53,716 nt of DNA, from NCBI GenBank assembly GCA_028872955.1, contig JAGWNX010000015.1, positions 1 through 53,716 on the forward strand, written 5' to 3'. Position numbers and translations under genes: made by a program. This stretch comes from Acidobacteriota bacterium (GTDB taxonomy: Bacteria > Acidobacteriota > Terriglobia > Terriglobales > Acidobacteriaceae). How positions within the stretch are numbered: the first letter of the stretch is position 1; each line of letters opens with the position of its first letter. The notes beneath the pieces were generated by a model. That model was not told the DNA's origin, ran no database searches, and saw only the letters and a program-made list of their open reading frames with translations. This document shows positions 43,403-51,815 of this stretch, in pieces.

Positions 43403-43663
43403 CCGCTCCCGCCGCCAGCGCCAAGCCCGTTGTCAGCCCGTTGCCGGCCCGTAACCTGCCAGCAAGCTGCCAGATCATTCTGCGCTGAGCGTGGCCACAG
43501 GCGGCCCGCTCGCGGGGGCTCGCCTGCAGCGGCTGGACAAACGCGTGCCTGTGGGTGCAGCATGTGCCCAGAACGTAGCCGTAACCACGGGCGGGTGGCG
43601 AGAGTACAGACGATGCAGCCTTTGGCAGGTCTGATTGATCCTCCGCCACCCGTTACCCGGTCC

Positions 43664-45025
43664 TCAGGCTCCGGCCGGGCCGGGGTGGCTTAGCCTTCTC
43701 GCAAAGTCCAGGAACACCAGAGCTGCCGGGGAGTAGCCGGAAGGGTCTGCCTGCGTAAACTCGCCCGTCTGCGGGTCCATCTGCTGGCGAAACTCCGTGT
43801 GCCGCATAATGGCCTCGCACCACTGCCGCATCAGGTGGTTCAGCTCGGCCCGCTTGCCATAGTGCGCCATCCAGCGTGGCGCGCGCAGCGCCGTCAGCGC
43901 CTGGGTGGCACCGCCCCAGGAGTTGCGCGGAATCGGACGCACAAACGCCGGGTCGTCCTGCGCGACCGACGTTAGCGGATACGGTGCCCAGAAGGCCTTC
44001 GGGTTGTGAATCTGCCGCGTCCAGATCGCGTCAAAGATGGCTCGGTCCCGCGCATCATACCGCTGCAGCACATGCTCGCCCAGCACGCGCGAGATCACAT
44101 CCGACCGCACGCGCACAAACTTGTTGTTCGCATCCAGATCGTAGAACGCGGCGTCCTCCGGGCTGTAGAGCTTTTCCAGGATGAGCTGCCGGATGTGCTC
44201 TGCATCCTCATGCCAGCGGGCCGCTTCGTCACCCTTGCCCAGCGCCGTGGCCATGTGCGCCAGGGCCACCCGCCCGCCGTACACCGTGGCGGAGAGGTCC
44301 GGGCACAGCCGCGGCATGCCCGGCACCGTGGGCCACTTGCGTGCATCGGCGTACGGGCAGCGGTTGGGCACGCCAGCCCAGCGCGGAGAGTTGTCGTGTC
44401 CCGTGTCGTAGGTGCAGAAGCCCTCCACCAGCCCGGTCTTCCGCGTGTCCCGATACTGCCGCAGCCAGCTATCCCAGCGCGAGCAGGCATTGTAGGCGGT
44501 CACCAGCAGCTCGTCGTCCTGGCTCAGCTGCGCCAGCTCCCAGGCCGTTGCGGCAATCGGCACCACCATCTGGATCTGCCCATAGCCACCGGTGGTGCCC
44601 ACCGAATCAGCCAGTTTGATCGAGGCTGGCAACTGCCCATCGGGCCGCTGCTGCGCAAAGAAGGCCATATGGTTATTGCGCGCCACGGCCAGCGGCGCGG
44701 CCTCCGGGCTGGCTGGCGTCACGTACCGGCTCAAGGTGCCATACACCAGCCCTTCGTGCGGTGCGCACTCCTGCCAGATGCCCGCGTACACCGCACCCTC
44801 CACCAGCACCGGCCGCGGATAGCGCGGCATGGTGTGCAGGTTACCTGCCAGCACGGCCAGCGCAGCGTCCCACGTCTGCTGCCAGCGCGGGTCGCTACTG
44901 GCAAACTCTGGCCGAGGCGCCGGGTTGGCCGGCACCGCTCCGGCTGCGGGCAGGCCCAGGGCGCGGCTGGTTACGGTAGCAGCCGTAGCCATTCCAGAGA
45001 GCTGTAGAAAGCGGCGTCGTTGCAT
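43664..45025 (-). CDS. Tat-exported trehalase/GH63-like glycoside hydrolase
   Basis: 453 aa from the ATG at 45025. RRRFLQLSG at residues 3-11 is a Tat-type signal, with a cleavage region near AGAVPA. The catalytic part has the alpha/alpha-barrel look of MGH1/GH63/trehalase relatives: VEGAVYAGIWQECAPHEGLVYGTL, NHMAFFAQQRPDGQLPASIK, SRWDSWLRQYRDTRKTGLVEGF and NSWGGATQALTALRAP. Acid and base residues are not assigned. Secreted polysaccharide or glycoside turnover is likely. A longer frame to 45862 runs antisense to mutY and is rejected. Divergent from mutY. Confidence 0.75.
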   Translation of the reverse strand: MQRRRFLQLSGMATAATVTSRALGLPAAGAVPANPAPRPEFASSDPRWQQTWDAALAVLAGNLHTMPRYPRPVLVEGAVYAGIWQECAPHEGLVYGTLSRYVTPASPEAAPLAVARNNHMAFFAQQRPDGQLPASIKLADSVGTTGGYGQIQMVVPIAATAWELAQLSQDDELLVTAYNACSRWDSWLRQYRDTRKTGLVEGFCTYDTGHDNSPRWAGVPNRCPYADARKWPTVPGMPRLCPDLSATVYGGRVALAHMATALGKGDEAARWHEDAEHIRQLILEKLYSPEDAAFYDLDANNKFVRVRSDVISRVLGEHVLQRYDARDRAIFDAIWTRQIHNPKAFWAPYPLTSVAQDDPAFVRPIPRNSWGGATQALTALRAPRWMAHYGKRAELNHLMRQWCEAIMRHTEFRQQMDPQTGEFTQADPSGYSPAALVFLDFARRLSHPGPAGA

Positions 45026-45098
45026 GGGTAGTAGCGGGCTCCTGCCAAGGGGAATGCGATCCGTGTGCAGCCACCAGTGTAGATGCTGGCAAAGACGA

Positions 45099-45104
45099 TA
45101 GACT
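45099..45104 (+). promoter_or_regulatory. -10 box, leaderless-type, of mutY
   Basis: TAGACT, then 8 nt and the ATG at 45113. The intervening GGCAGGG could in principle act as a weak Shine-Dalgarno. Confidence 0.4.
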
Positions 45105-45112
45105 GGCAGGGC

Positions 45113-46348
45113 ATGGCTCCCCACACGCGAAACGCGCAGCGGCCGACTCTGCTGCCTGCACCCACGCCATCTGGCGGCGAGCAGCTTACGCCGCGGCAGA
45201 TCGCGAGTTTTCGCCGCGCCCTGATGGCCTGGTACCGAGCCCAGGCCCGCACGCTGCCCTGGCGCGGCATTCACGATCCGTATCGCACCTGGGTCTCGGA
45301 GATCATGCTGCAACAGACGCGTGTCGCTGCGGTCATCGAGCGCTACAACGAGTTCATTAGCCGCTTTCCCACCGTCGTTGCTCTCGCCCTGGCCAGTGAG
45401 CAGCAGGTGCTGGCCGCGTGGTCTGGCCTGGGCTACTATCGTCGCGCCCGCCTGCTGCACCGCGCAGCGCAGTTCCTGCTGGCCGAGCGGGAGGGGCAAC
45501 TCCCCACCACCGCCGCAGCGCTGCGCACGCTGCCCGGGGTCGGCCTCTACACCTCGGCCGCTATCGCCAGCATTGCGTTTGGCGAGCCCGTGGCCGTGGT
45601 GGATGGCAACGTGGAGCGGGTTCTGCTGCGCGTCACCGGCCAGGCAGAGACCCCCGCCGCTGTGCAGAGCCGTCAGCTCGCCGAGCTGGCCCAGCAGCTC
45701 ATTCCCGCTCGTTGGGGAAACCCCGCCGGGGATGGCCGGGATAACCCACCCGGCAACCACAACCAGGCCATGATGGAGCTGGGTGCCACCCTCTGCCTGC
45801 CCCGGGCCCCACTGTGTGCCGCCTGCCCCGTACACAGTCTCTGCCGCACCCGCGGCGAGCACCAGACCACGCCTCGCGCGGCACTGCGAAGCAAGTCCGC
45901 AGCCTACCTGCTGAGGCTACGCAAGCGCGGAGCGATGACTGAGGTGCTGCTGTACCGCCGCCCGGCAGATGCCAGCCTGATGGCCGGCATGCTGGAGCTG
46001 CCGCCGCTGCATCCAGAGGCCGTCGCCGAGCGCGAACCCACCCTCCGCCTGCGCCATGCCATCACCCAGACCAACTACTACGTCGGTATCTACGCTCCGC
46101 GCACCATGCGCGATCCTGCTCTGGCCCGTGCCCTGCAGGGCAACCGCGATGCGCTGGCCTGGTTTGCCACCAGCCGCCTGTCGCAGCTACCGCTCACCGG
46201 GCTCGCCCGCAAGGCACTGCGCCGCCTGGGTGTCATGAGCATCGGCGAGGTTGTTCTGGAGGCGGACAAGCCTGCCGGCACCCGCCACGCGCAGGTGTCG
46301 CGCCTCCAGCTTGGCTGGGAGGAAGAGGACTTTCTTGACGAGCTGTAG
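45113..46348 (+). CDS. mutY: A/G-specific adenine DNA glycosylase MutY
   Basis: 411 aa. Removes adenine mispaired with 8-oxoguanine. The glycosylase domain has WVSEIMLQQTRV (catalytic Glu63), the helix-hairpin-helix LPGVGLYTSAAIAS and VDGNVERVLLR with catalytic Asp164. The 4Fe-4S cysteines are Cys228, Cys235, Cys238 and Cys244 in C-x6-C-x2-C-x5-C spacing. A NUDIX-like C-terminal domain recognises 8-oxoG. Start at the first ATG after a TAGACT box. Secure. Confidence 0.96.
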   Translation: MAPHTRNAQRPTLLPAPTPSGGEQLTPRQIASFRRALMAWYRAQARTLPWRGIHDPYRTWVSEIMLQQTRVAAVIERYNEFISRFPTVVALALASEQQVLAAWSGLGYYRRARLLHRAAQFLLAEREGQLPTTAAALRTLPGVGLYTSAAIASIAFGEPVAVVDGNVERVLLRVTGQAETPAAVQSRQLAELAQQLIPARWGNPAGDGRDNPPGNHNQAMMELGATLCLPRAPLCAACPVHSLCRTRGEHQTTPRAALRSKSAAYLLRLRKRGAMTEVLLYRRPADASLMAGMLELPPLHPEAVAEREPTLRLRHAITQTNYYVGIYAPRTMRDPALARALQGNRDALAWFATSRLSQLPLTGLARKALRRLGVMSIGEVVLEADKPAGTRHAQVSRLQLGWEEEDFLDEL

Positions 46349-46366
46349 GCTGCCGCCGCCCAGCCC

Positions 46367-46552
46367 TCAGTAGAAGTCTGCGCAACTCAGGAAGTATCCG
46401 CACGTCGTGCATACCAGCTTGCACCGGCTCTCCTGCAGCCGGGCGCTGCAGGTGGGGCAGTAGGTGGAGTGGTGCCCTGCGCCCAGCGTGCAGGCAGCTT
46501 CGCTGGTCTCGGGCGGCGGTACCGGGCCTTGGTCGGCAATGCGGGCTGGCAT
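46367..46552 (-). CDS. Small zinc-ribbon protein
   Basis: 61 aa from MPARIADQGPVPPPE. Cysteine pairs YCPTCSARL and VCTTCGYFL form a zinc ribbon, ending in SCADFY. I recall similar short proteins from Acidobacteria; the function is unknown. A TACTCT box lies 7 nt before this ATG with no Shine-Dalgarno, which favours it over an in-frame ATG at 46612. Convergent with mutY. Confidence 0.6.
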   Translation of the reverse strand: MPARIADQGPVPPPETSEAACTLGAGHHSTYCPTCSARLQESRCKLVCTTCGYFLSCADFY

Positions 46553-46751
46553 GCACACCAGAGTAGCCGACCAGACAGGAATATTCACACCTTCTGCCGC
46601 AGCAAGGCGCATCCAATAAGGTACTGTGTTGGATGTACGGTCTCACAGCAGCGCACCACACCGCCGGAGACGCCGCCCCTGTGGCCCACCGGCACGGCCT
46701 GCAACCGTTCAGCACCACGGACCAGTCCCAGAACTCTAAGGAGAAGCAGCG

Positions 46752-47180
46752 ATGAATCGTAGCGCAAGTGCAGTGTGGCAGGGCGGATTGAAGGATGGTA
46801 AGGGTACCGTCTCGACCGAGAGCGGCGCAGTCAAGGAGCTGCAGTACAGCTTCAGCTCGCGGTTTGAGAGTGGCGTCGGCACGAACCCTGAAGAGTTGCT
46901 GGGCGCGGCGCACGCCGGCTGCTACTCCATGGCGCTCAGCGCGCAGTTCACCAACGCTGGCTTCAAGCCGGAGAGCATTGCAACCACTGCCGTGGTCACG
47001 CTGGAGCTGCTCCCCGAGGGTGGCCCCACCATCACCAGGATTCACCTCACCACCCGGGTCAAGGCCTCCGGGGTCGACCAGGCGAAGTTTGACGAGCTGG
47101 CCAACAACGCCAAGGTCGGCTGCCCGCTCAGCAAGGTGCTCAAGGCTGCGGAGATCACGCTCGACGCCACCCTCGAGTAA
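46752..47180 (+). CDS. osmC: OsmC-family peroxiredoxin
   Basis: 142 aa. The OsmC/Ohr fold reduces organic hydroperoxides with two cysteines, here Cys57 in HAGCYSMAL and Cys124 in VGCPLSK. AAGGAG precedes the ATG. A TACTGT box at 46622-46627 could be its -10, giving a leader of about 120 nt. An intrinsic terminator follows. Confidence 0.93.
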   Translation: MNRSASAVWQGGLKDGKGTVSTESGAVKELQYSFSSRFESGVGTNPEELLGAAHAGCYSMALSAQFTNAGFKPESIATTAVVTLELLPEGGPTITRIHLTTRVKASGVDQAKFDELANNAKVGCPLSKVLKAAEITLDATLE

Positions 47181-47205
47181 CCTGATTCGCATGAGGGAGT
47201 ACCAG

Positions 47206-47237
47206 GGCGTCCGCCAGAGGGTGGGCGCCTTTTCTCT
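47206..47237 (+). terminator. Rho-independent terminator of osmC
   Basis: GGCGTCC (47206-47212) pairs with GGGCGCC (47223-47229), one G-U pair, followed by TTTTCTCTT. The downstream gene starts 13 bp later with its own AGGGAG site. Confidence 0.6.
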
Positions 47238-47249
47238 TCAGGGAGCTCT

Positions 47250-47744
47250 ATGTCAGCTATCTTCCCCGGCCGTTACACCGCCCAGATCGACGGGCCCTTC
47301 GTCCTGTTTCTTATCGGCATGCGTGTCAACCGGCTCCACCGTGTGGACCGGTGGCTGCCCGTCTTCCGTGCCATGAGACCCATGCTCACGGAGCTCTACG
47401 CGAACCCGCAGCTTGGTCTGCTGCATGCCCACACGGCGCTTACCTGGCGGGGAGTCTTCCTGGTGCAGTACTGGCGCTCGTTCGATCAGCTGGTGAACTT
47501 TGCCCACGCGCGCGACGCCGCTCACCTGCCCGCCTGGGCAGCGTTCAACCGCAGCATCGGGGCAGACGGCACGGTTGGCGTCTGGCATGAGACCTACCAG
47601 GTTGCGGCCGGAGCCTACGAAGGGATCACCGTCAACATGCCGCGCTGGGGTCTGCAGGTAGCCGGCCAGCACCTGCCCGCGACCGGCAGGCTCCAGGGCG
47701 CTCGAGGACGCATGGGCCAGTCTGCGGAGCCAAGCCAGCCCTAG
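47250..47744 (+). CDS. DUF4188 family protein (monooxygenase-like fold)
   Basis: 164 aa from the ATG at 47250 with AGGGAG upstream. Segments FVLFLIGMRVNRLHRVDRWLPV, LGLLHAHTALTWRGVFLVQYWRSFDQLVNFA and GVWHETYQV fit DUF4188, whose fold resembles antibiotic-biosynthesis monooxygenases. Function unknown. The last four bases overlap the end of the convergent CDF gene. Confidence 0.85.
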   Translation: MSAIFPGRYTAQIDGPFVLFLIGMRVNRLHRVDRWLPVFRAMRPMLTELYANPQLGLLHAHTALTWRGVFLVQYWRSFDQLVNFAHARDAAHLPAWAAFNRSIGADGTVGVWHETYQVAAGAYEGITVNMPRWGLQVAGQHLPATGRLQGARGRMGQSAEPSQP

Positions 47745-48712
47745 TGCGCGTGGCTGTGGCTGTGCCCTTGTTCATGCCCGTGATGGTGGTGTCCGTGCGC
47801 GTCAAACGCCGTCGGCTCCGGCGGGGCAGAGCATCCATGCGTCGTCTCGCAGCCTGTCACCTCAAACTGGATCGTTGTGTGCGTAATGCGGAAGTTCTCG
47901 CGCAGTGTCTTGTTCAGGCCATCCAGAATGCAGCTGCACTCGGAGATCGGCTTGTCGCCGATCGTCACGTGACTCGCCAGCGCATGGGAGTTTGAGCCGA
48001 GCGACCACACGTGCAGATCGTGTACATTCAGCACGCCATCCACCGCCTGCATGGCCTCGCGAATGCAGCCCAGCTCCAGGTTGCTCGGCGTCCCCTCCAG
48101 CAGAATGTTCAACGTCTCGCGGACGATGCCCACCGAGCTGTATACGATCATGCCCGCGATCCCCAGCGACAGCAGGGGATCAATCCAGTTGAAGCCCGTC
48201 AGCAGGATGCCCGCGCCACCCACAATCACCGCAGCGGTAGACAGCGTGTCGCCCAGCATGTGCAGAAAGACGCTGCGGATGTTCACGTCGCGCGCCGAAC
48301 GCCACAGCAGCGCCGCAATGGTGCCGTTCATCAGCACGCCCGCTGCCGCCACCAGCATCATCAGGTGCGGATGCACCGCCACCGGCCGCGCCAGCCGGTG
48401 TACTGCGTCCACCGCAATCCATGCGGAGAGCACCAGGAGCGTTGCCGCGTTGACGAACGCGGCCAGCACACCGGCGCGCTGGTAGCCAAAGGTCTTCTGG
48501 TCGTTTGCGGGGCGGCTGTGGAAGTAGACCGCCACATACGACAGCAGAATGGCCAGCAGGTCCGACACATTATGTCCGGCTTCTGAGAGCAGCGCCAGCG
48601 AGTGCGCGCGGAGTCCAAACACAAAAGTCGCTGCCACGTACGCCGTGGTCAGCCCCATGGAGAGCTTGAGCACGCGCTGCATGGTGCGGCTGGGTGTGGC
48701 AACCATGTGCAT
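47741..48712 (-). CDS. CDF-family heavy-metal (zinc-type) exporter
   Basis: 323 aa from the second ATG at 48712. Six membrane helices; metal-site residues in SEAGHNVSDLLAIL (TM2) and HMLGDTLSTAAVIV (TM5). The C-terminal cytoplasmic domain ends in a His-rich tail (DAHGHHHHGHEQGHSHSHAH), usual for zinc. A TACAAT box lies 7 nt before the ATG at 48712, which favours it over the ATG at 48718. Metal specificity is inferred. Confidence 0.92.
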   Translation of the reverse strand: MHMVATPSRTMQRVLKLSMGLTTAYVAATFVFGLRAHSLALLSEAGHNVSDLLAILLSYVAVYFHSRPANDQKTFGYQRAGVLAAFVNAATLLVLSAWIAVDAVHRLARPVAVHPHLMMLVAAAGVLMNGTIAALLWRSARDVNIRSVFLHMLGDTLSTAAVIVGGAGILLTGFNWIDPLLSLGIAGMIVYSSVGIVRETLNILLEGTPSNLELGCIREAMQAVDGVLNVHDLHVWSLGSNSHALASHVTIGDKPISECSCILDGLNKTLRENFRITHTTIQFEVTGCETTHGCSAPPEPTAFDAHGHHHHGHEQGHSHSHAH

Positions 48713-48719
48713 ACCCATG

Positions 48720-48725
48720 ATTGTA
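48720..48725 (-). promoter_or_regulatory. -10 box, leaderless-type, of the CDF gene
   Basis: TACAAT on the minus strand; 7 nt later lies the ATG at 48712 and directly after it (1 nt) another ATG at 48718. Confidence 0.5.
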
Positions 48726-48758
48726 GACCGGCACCAGCGCAGGGGCCCGCGTCAACCG

Positions 48759-49253
48759 CTATACGGCAGAGGTGTGCGCTCGGGTGGTCAGGCGCTCCGG
48801 TCGATTGGGCACGCTGGTCGCCTGGCAGCGCAGGCCGCTCCAGGACTCTGCAACCACAATGCTGTTGCAGGGGTTCCGCGGATCAAACCGCACCTGCACG
48901 GGCAGGTCGATGCGCAGATCGCGCACCGCCTCAGTCAGCAGCGAGACGTCCTGGGCGCACTCGTAGGTCACCCCCCCGATGCTGTACCGGTAGGTCAGCA
49001 CGCTGGGGGTTGCGGCGGCCGCCGGGTCTGCCTCCTCCGGCCAGATCGCTTCCGTAATGCTGCCGTCGGTGATGCGGCCGATGCTGGCTACGTAGCTGCG
49101 CCGCGCACGCTCCACCTCCGCCGGGCTCAGGCGTCGCCGGGTCACCAGCCACACCGTCAGCCCGATGACCAGACCTGCGGCCACGCCAGCCGCCGCCAGT
49201 CCGGCAGGGGTATGCAGCAGGGGAGCAATCGAAATGGGCAAGCGCGGCAGCAC
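48759..49253 (-). CDS. Hypothetical membrane-anchored protein (DUF3592-like)
   Basis: 164 aa from a GTG at 49253; start uncertain. One membrane segment (GLAAAGVAAGLVIGLTVWLV) then a soluble domain with VLTYRYSIGGVTYECAQDVS and VQVRFDPRNPCNSIVVAESW, the strand pattern of DUF3592-type proteins. No enzymatic motif. A TATGCT box lies 15 nt before the start. Confidence 0.6.
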   Translation of the reverse strand: MLPRLPISIAPLLHTPAGLAAAGVAAGLVIGLTVWLVTRRRLSPAEVERARRSYVASIGRITDGSITEAIWPEEADPAAAATPSVLTYRYSIGGVTYECAQDVSLLTEAVRDLRIDLPVQVRFDPRNPCNSIVVAESWSGLRCQATSVPNRPERLTTRAHTSAV

Positions 49254-49362
49254 GATCTCTGCAACCGAGCATAGACCAGCCGCGTCAGCCCATCCGCCCC
49301 AGCGCTAACATATGTTCCTGCAAAGATAACGGCACTCCAAGGACACGGGCTGCAAAATTATC

Positions 49363-49392
49363 CTGCCAGCGGTAGAGACAGGGGTGTATAGT
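49363..49392 (+). promoter_or_regulatory. Promoter of the GH79-like gene
   Basis: CTGCCA (49363-49368), 18-bp spacer, TATAGT (49387-49392); the leader of about 40 nt ends in AAGGAG. The gap 49254-49439 contains nothing else. Confidence 0.5.
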
Positions 49393-49439
49393 TGGCCGGT
49401 TGCATTTAGTAGCAAGTACGAACTAAGGAGAACGATCGG

Positions 49440-50990
49440 ATGCAGCTTCGCACCAGAGGTACTCGCGCTCTACTCGCAGGCATTGCTCTTGCGGCGGCCT
49501 CAGCCCTGCAGGCCCAGAGCCCCGCCCTCAACCCCGCCACCATGACCCGGTTAGGCAGTGTCGATGAGCGCTTTGCCTCCTACAACATCGAGATGGTTGA
49601 GGTGACGGGTGGCCGGTTCTGGGCACCCTACAAGACGGCCTCTGCCACGCCAGATCAGGCTGCAAGCTCCGTGCCCGTCGGCATGGACCCCTCGCTCTAT
49701 CGCTACCGGGCTCCGATTGACCTGAGCAATCCGCGCCTGCGCAAACTGGCTGCCGCCCTGGGACCGGCCTATGTGCGCGTCAGTGGTACCTGGGCCAATC
49801 GCACCTACTTTCAGGACAACGATGCTCCAGCCATGACCACCCCGCCCGAGGGCTTCGGCGGCGTGCTTACGCGTGCGGAGTGGAAGGGTGTCGTCGACTT
49901 CTCCAAGGCCGTCGATGCCAGGATCGTCACCTCCTTCGCGGTCAGCACCGGCGTGCGCGATGCCAACCAGGTGTGGACCCCCGTAGAGGCCGCCAAGGTG
50001 CTGGCCTACACACACTCCATCGGCGGCAGCATCGCGGCGGCAGAGATGTTCAACGAGCCCACCATGGCAACCATTGGCGGCGCGCCCAAGGGTTATGACG
50101 GCGAGGCCTACGGGCGCGACTTCAAGGTCTTTGCAGCCTATATGCGCAAGGCCGCACCCGGCATGACGATCCTCGGACCCGGCTCGGTGGGCGAGGGTGG
50201 CCTGGTCACCTCCATGAAGTTCATCCCCAGCGAAGACATGCTCAAGGCATCCGGCCCGGGTGTCGATGCCTTCTCCTACCACTTCTACGGTGGCGTCTCC
50301 CTGCGTTGCCGCGGCGGTCTGAAGCCCGAGGGCGCCCTCGATGCCAGTTGGCTTGACCGCACCGTCAAGGAGGAGGCCTTCTACGCCGCGCTGCGCGATA
50401 AGTTCGAGCCCGGCAAGCCCATGTGGCTGACGGAGACCGGTGAGGCCGCCTGCGGTGGTGACCCATGGGCCTCCACCTTTCTGGACACCTTCCGTTATCT
50501 CAACCAGCTCGGCGTCCTCGCACGCCTGAACGTCCAGACCGTCATGCACAACACGCTGGCCGCCAGCGACTACGGGCTCATCGACCAGGCAACGCTGGAG
50601 CCGCGCCCGAACTACTGGGCTACCCTGCTGTGGCGCAAACTGATGGGCACCACCGTGCTTGACGCCGGCACCAGCAACGGTGGCTTGCGCGTCTATGCCC
50701 AGTGCCTGCGCGGCGCGCCCGGCGGTGTGGCCATGCTGGTGCTCAACACCAGCACGACCGATGCTCGCACCTTGCAGCTTCCCCTGGCGAGCGAGCGCTA
50801 TACCTTGACCGCGCCGGAGCTGCAGAGCACCCACGTCCTGTTGAATGGCCATGAGTTGACCGTCGGAGCGGACAACGCCTTGCCCGCCCTGCCCGGCCTC
50901 CGTACCGCTTCCGGCAGCGTGCCGTTTGCCCCGGCCAGCATTACCTTCCTCGCTGTGCGTGGCGCGCACAACTCCGCCTGCCAACGCTAG
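49440..50990 (+). CDS. Secreted GH79-like glycoside hydrolase (heparanase/beta-glucuronidase type)
   Basis: 516 aa with a Sec signal peptide (ALLAGIALAAASALQA, cut before QSPAL). The (beta/alpha)8 domain has the acid/base Glu206 in EMFNEPTM and the nucleophile Glu332 in MWLTETGEAACGGD, the positions used in GH79. A beta-sandwich C-terminal domain follows (about 420-516). Such enzymes release glucuronate from polysaccharides or glycoproteins; plant-cell-wall arabinogalactan is a possible substrate. AAGGAG precedes the ATG. Confidence 0.85.
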   Translation: MQLRTRGTRALLAGIALAAASALQAQSPALNPATMTRLGSVDERFASYNIEMVEVTGGRFWAPYKTASATPDQAASSVPVGMDPSLYRYRAPIDLSNPRLRKLAAALGPAYVRVSGTWANRTYFQDNDAPAMTTPPEGFGGVLTRAEWKGVVDFSKAVDARIVTSFAVSTGVRDANQVWTPVEAAKVLAYTHSIGGSIAAAEMFNEPTMATIGGAPKGYDGEAYGRDFKVFAAYMRKAAPGMTILGPGSVGEGGLVTSMKFIPSEDMLKASGPGVDAFSYHFYGGVSLRCRGGLKPEGALDASWLDRTVKEEAFYAALRDKFEPGKPMWLTETGEAACGGDPWASTFLDTFRYLNQLGVLARLNVQTVMHNTLAASDYGLIDQATLEPRPNYWATLLWRKLMGTTVLDAGTSNGGLRVYAQCLRGAPGGVAMLVLNTSTTDARTLQLPLASERYTLTAPELQSTHVLLNGHELTVGADNALPALPGLRTASGSVPFAPASITFLAVRGAHNSACQR

Positions 50991-51077
50991 GCGCCAAGCT
51001 GCAAACGCATCCCGTCAGCCACACTTCGGTGCGGCTGTCGGGGCGCGCTTGCAGCGGACGATATACTGGTGATTGCT

Positions 51078-51725
51078 ATGCAAGCCACCGTTCGTTCGCA
51101 ATCAAAGCGCCGTGCAGGCCGCACTCTTGCGGTCCAGCCAGTTCGTCAGCCCGCGTCGGGCAACCCGTTAGATCTCGGTGAGGGCCGACGCATTCGCTCG
51201 ACCACGGTCATCTGCGTGCGTCGCGGCGACTCCGTCGTCATGGCGGCTGATGGTCAGGTCTCGCTGGGCTCCACGGTGATGAAGGGCACAGCCAAGAAGA
51301 TTCGCCGCCTGTACAACGGTAAGGTACTGGCAGGCTTCGCCGGCTCCACCGCAGATGCGTTCAGCCTCTTCTCGCGGTTTGAGAGCAAGCTGGAGCAGTT
51401 TGCCGGCAACCTGGGCCGCGCCGCCGTCGAGCTGGCGAAGGACTGGCGTACAGACAAGATGCTGCGCCAGTTGGAGGCGTTGCTGATCGTCACCGATGCG
51501 AAGCAGATGTTTCTGCTCAGCGGCACGGGCGACGTGATCGACCCGGACGAGGGCATCGCCACCATCGGCAGTGGTGGCAGCTACGCGCTGGCTGCGGCGC
51601 GCGCGCTCATGCAGAACACGGACCTGGACGCCCGGGAGATCGCTGTTAAAAGCCTGTCGATCGCAGCACAGATCTGCATCTACACCAACGAGAACATGAC
51701 CGTCGAAGAGCTGAAGGCAGAGTAG
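51078..51725 (+). CDS. hslV: ATP-dependent protease subunit HslV with N-terminal propeptide
   Basis: 215 aa. The HslV core starts [19 protein letters not shown], with the catalytic Thr42 in TT, Lys in [19 protein letters not shown] and the usual [14 protein letters not shown]. It forms the proteolytic double ring of HslUV. Typical HslV begins Met-Thr so that Met removal frees Thr1; here 41 residues precede the Thr and no ATG, GTG or TTG lies in frame between 51078 and it, so proteolytic maturation is implied. A GTG at 51069 is an alternative start. A TATACT box lies 10 nt before the ATG. hslU follows after 90 bp. Confidence 0.93.
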   Translation: MQATVRSQSKRRAGRTLAVQPVRQPASGNPLDLGEGRRIRSTTVICVRRGDSVVMAADGQVSLGSTVMKGTAKKIRRLYNGKVLAGFAGSTADAFSLFSRFESKLEQFAGNLGRAAVELAKDWRTDKMLRQLEALLIVTDAKQMFLLSGTGDVIDPDEGIATIGSGGSYALAAARALMQNTDLDAREIAVKSLSIAAQICIYTNENMTVEELKAE

Positions 51726-51815
51726 CGAACGCCGCACCGCCGCAGACGCTTGATCAACCCGGCAGACGTCACCCCGCAGCACCAGCATCCCGCAGCGCAG
51801 AGAGAGTGTAACCCG

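Noticed and set aside
45026..45862. Extension of the glycosidase frame upstream to 45862
   Set aside because: Runs antisense to mutY; the Tat signal starting at 45025 marks the real start.
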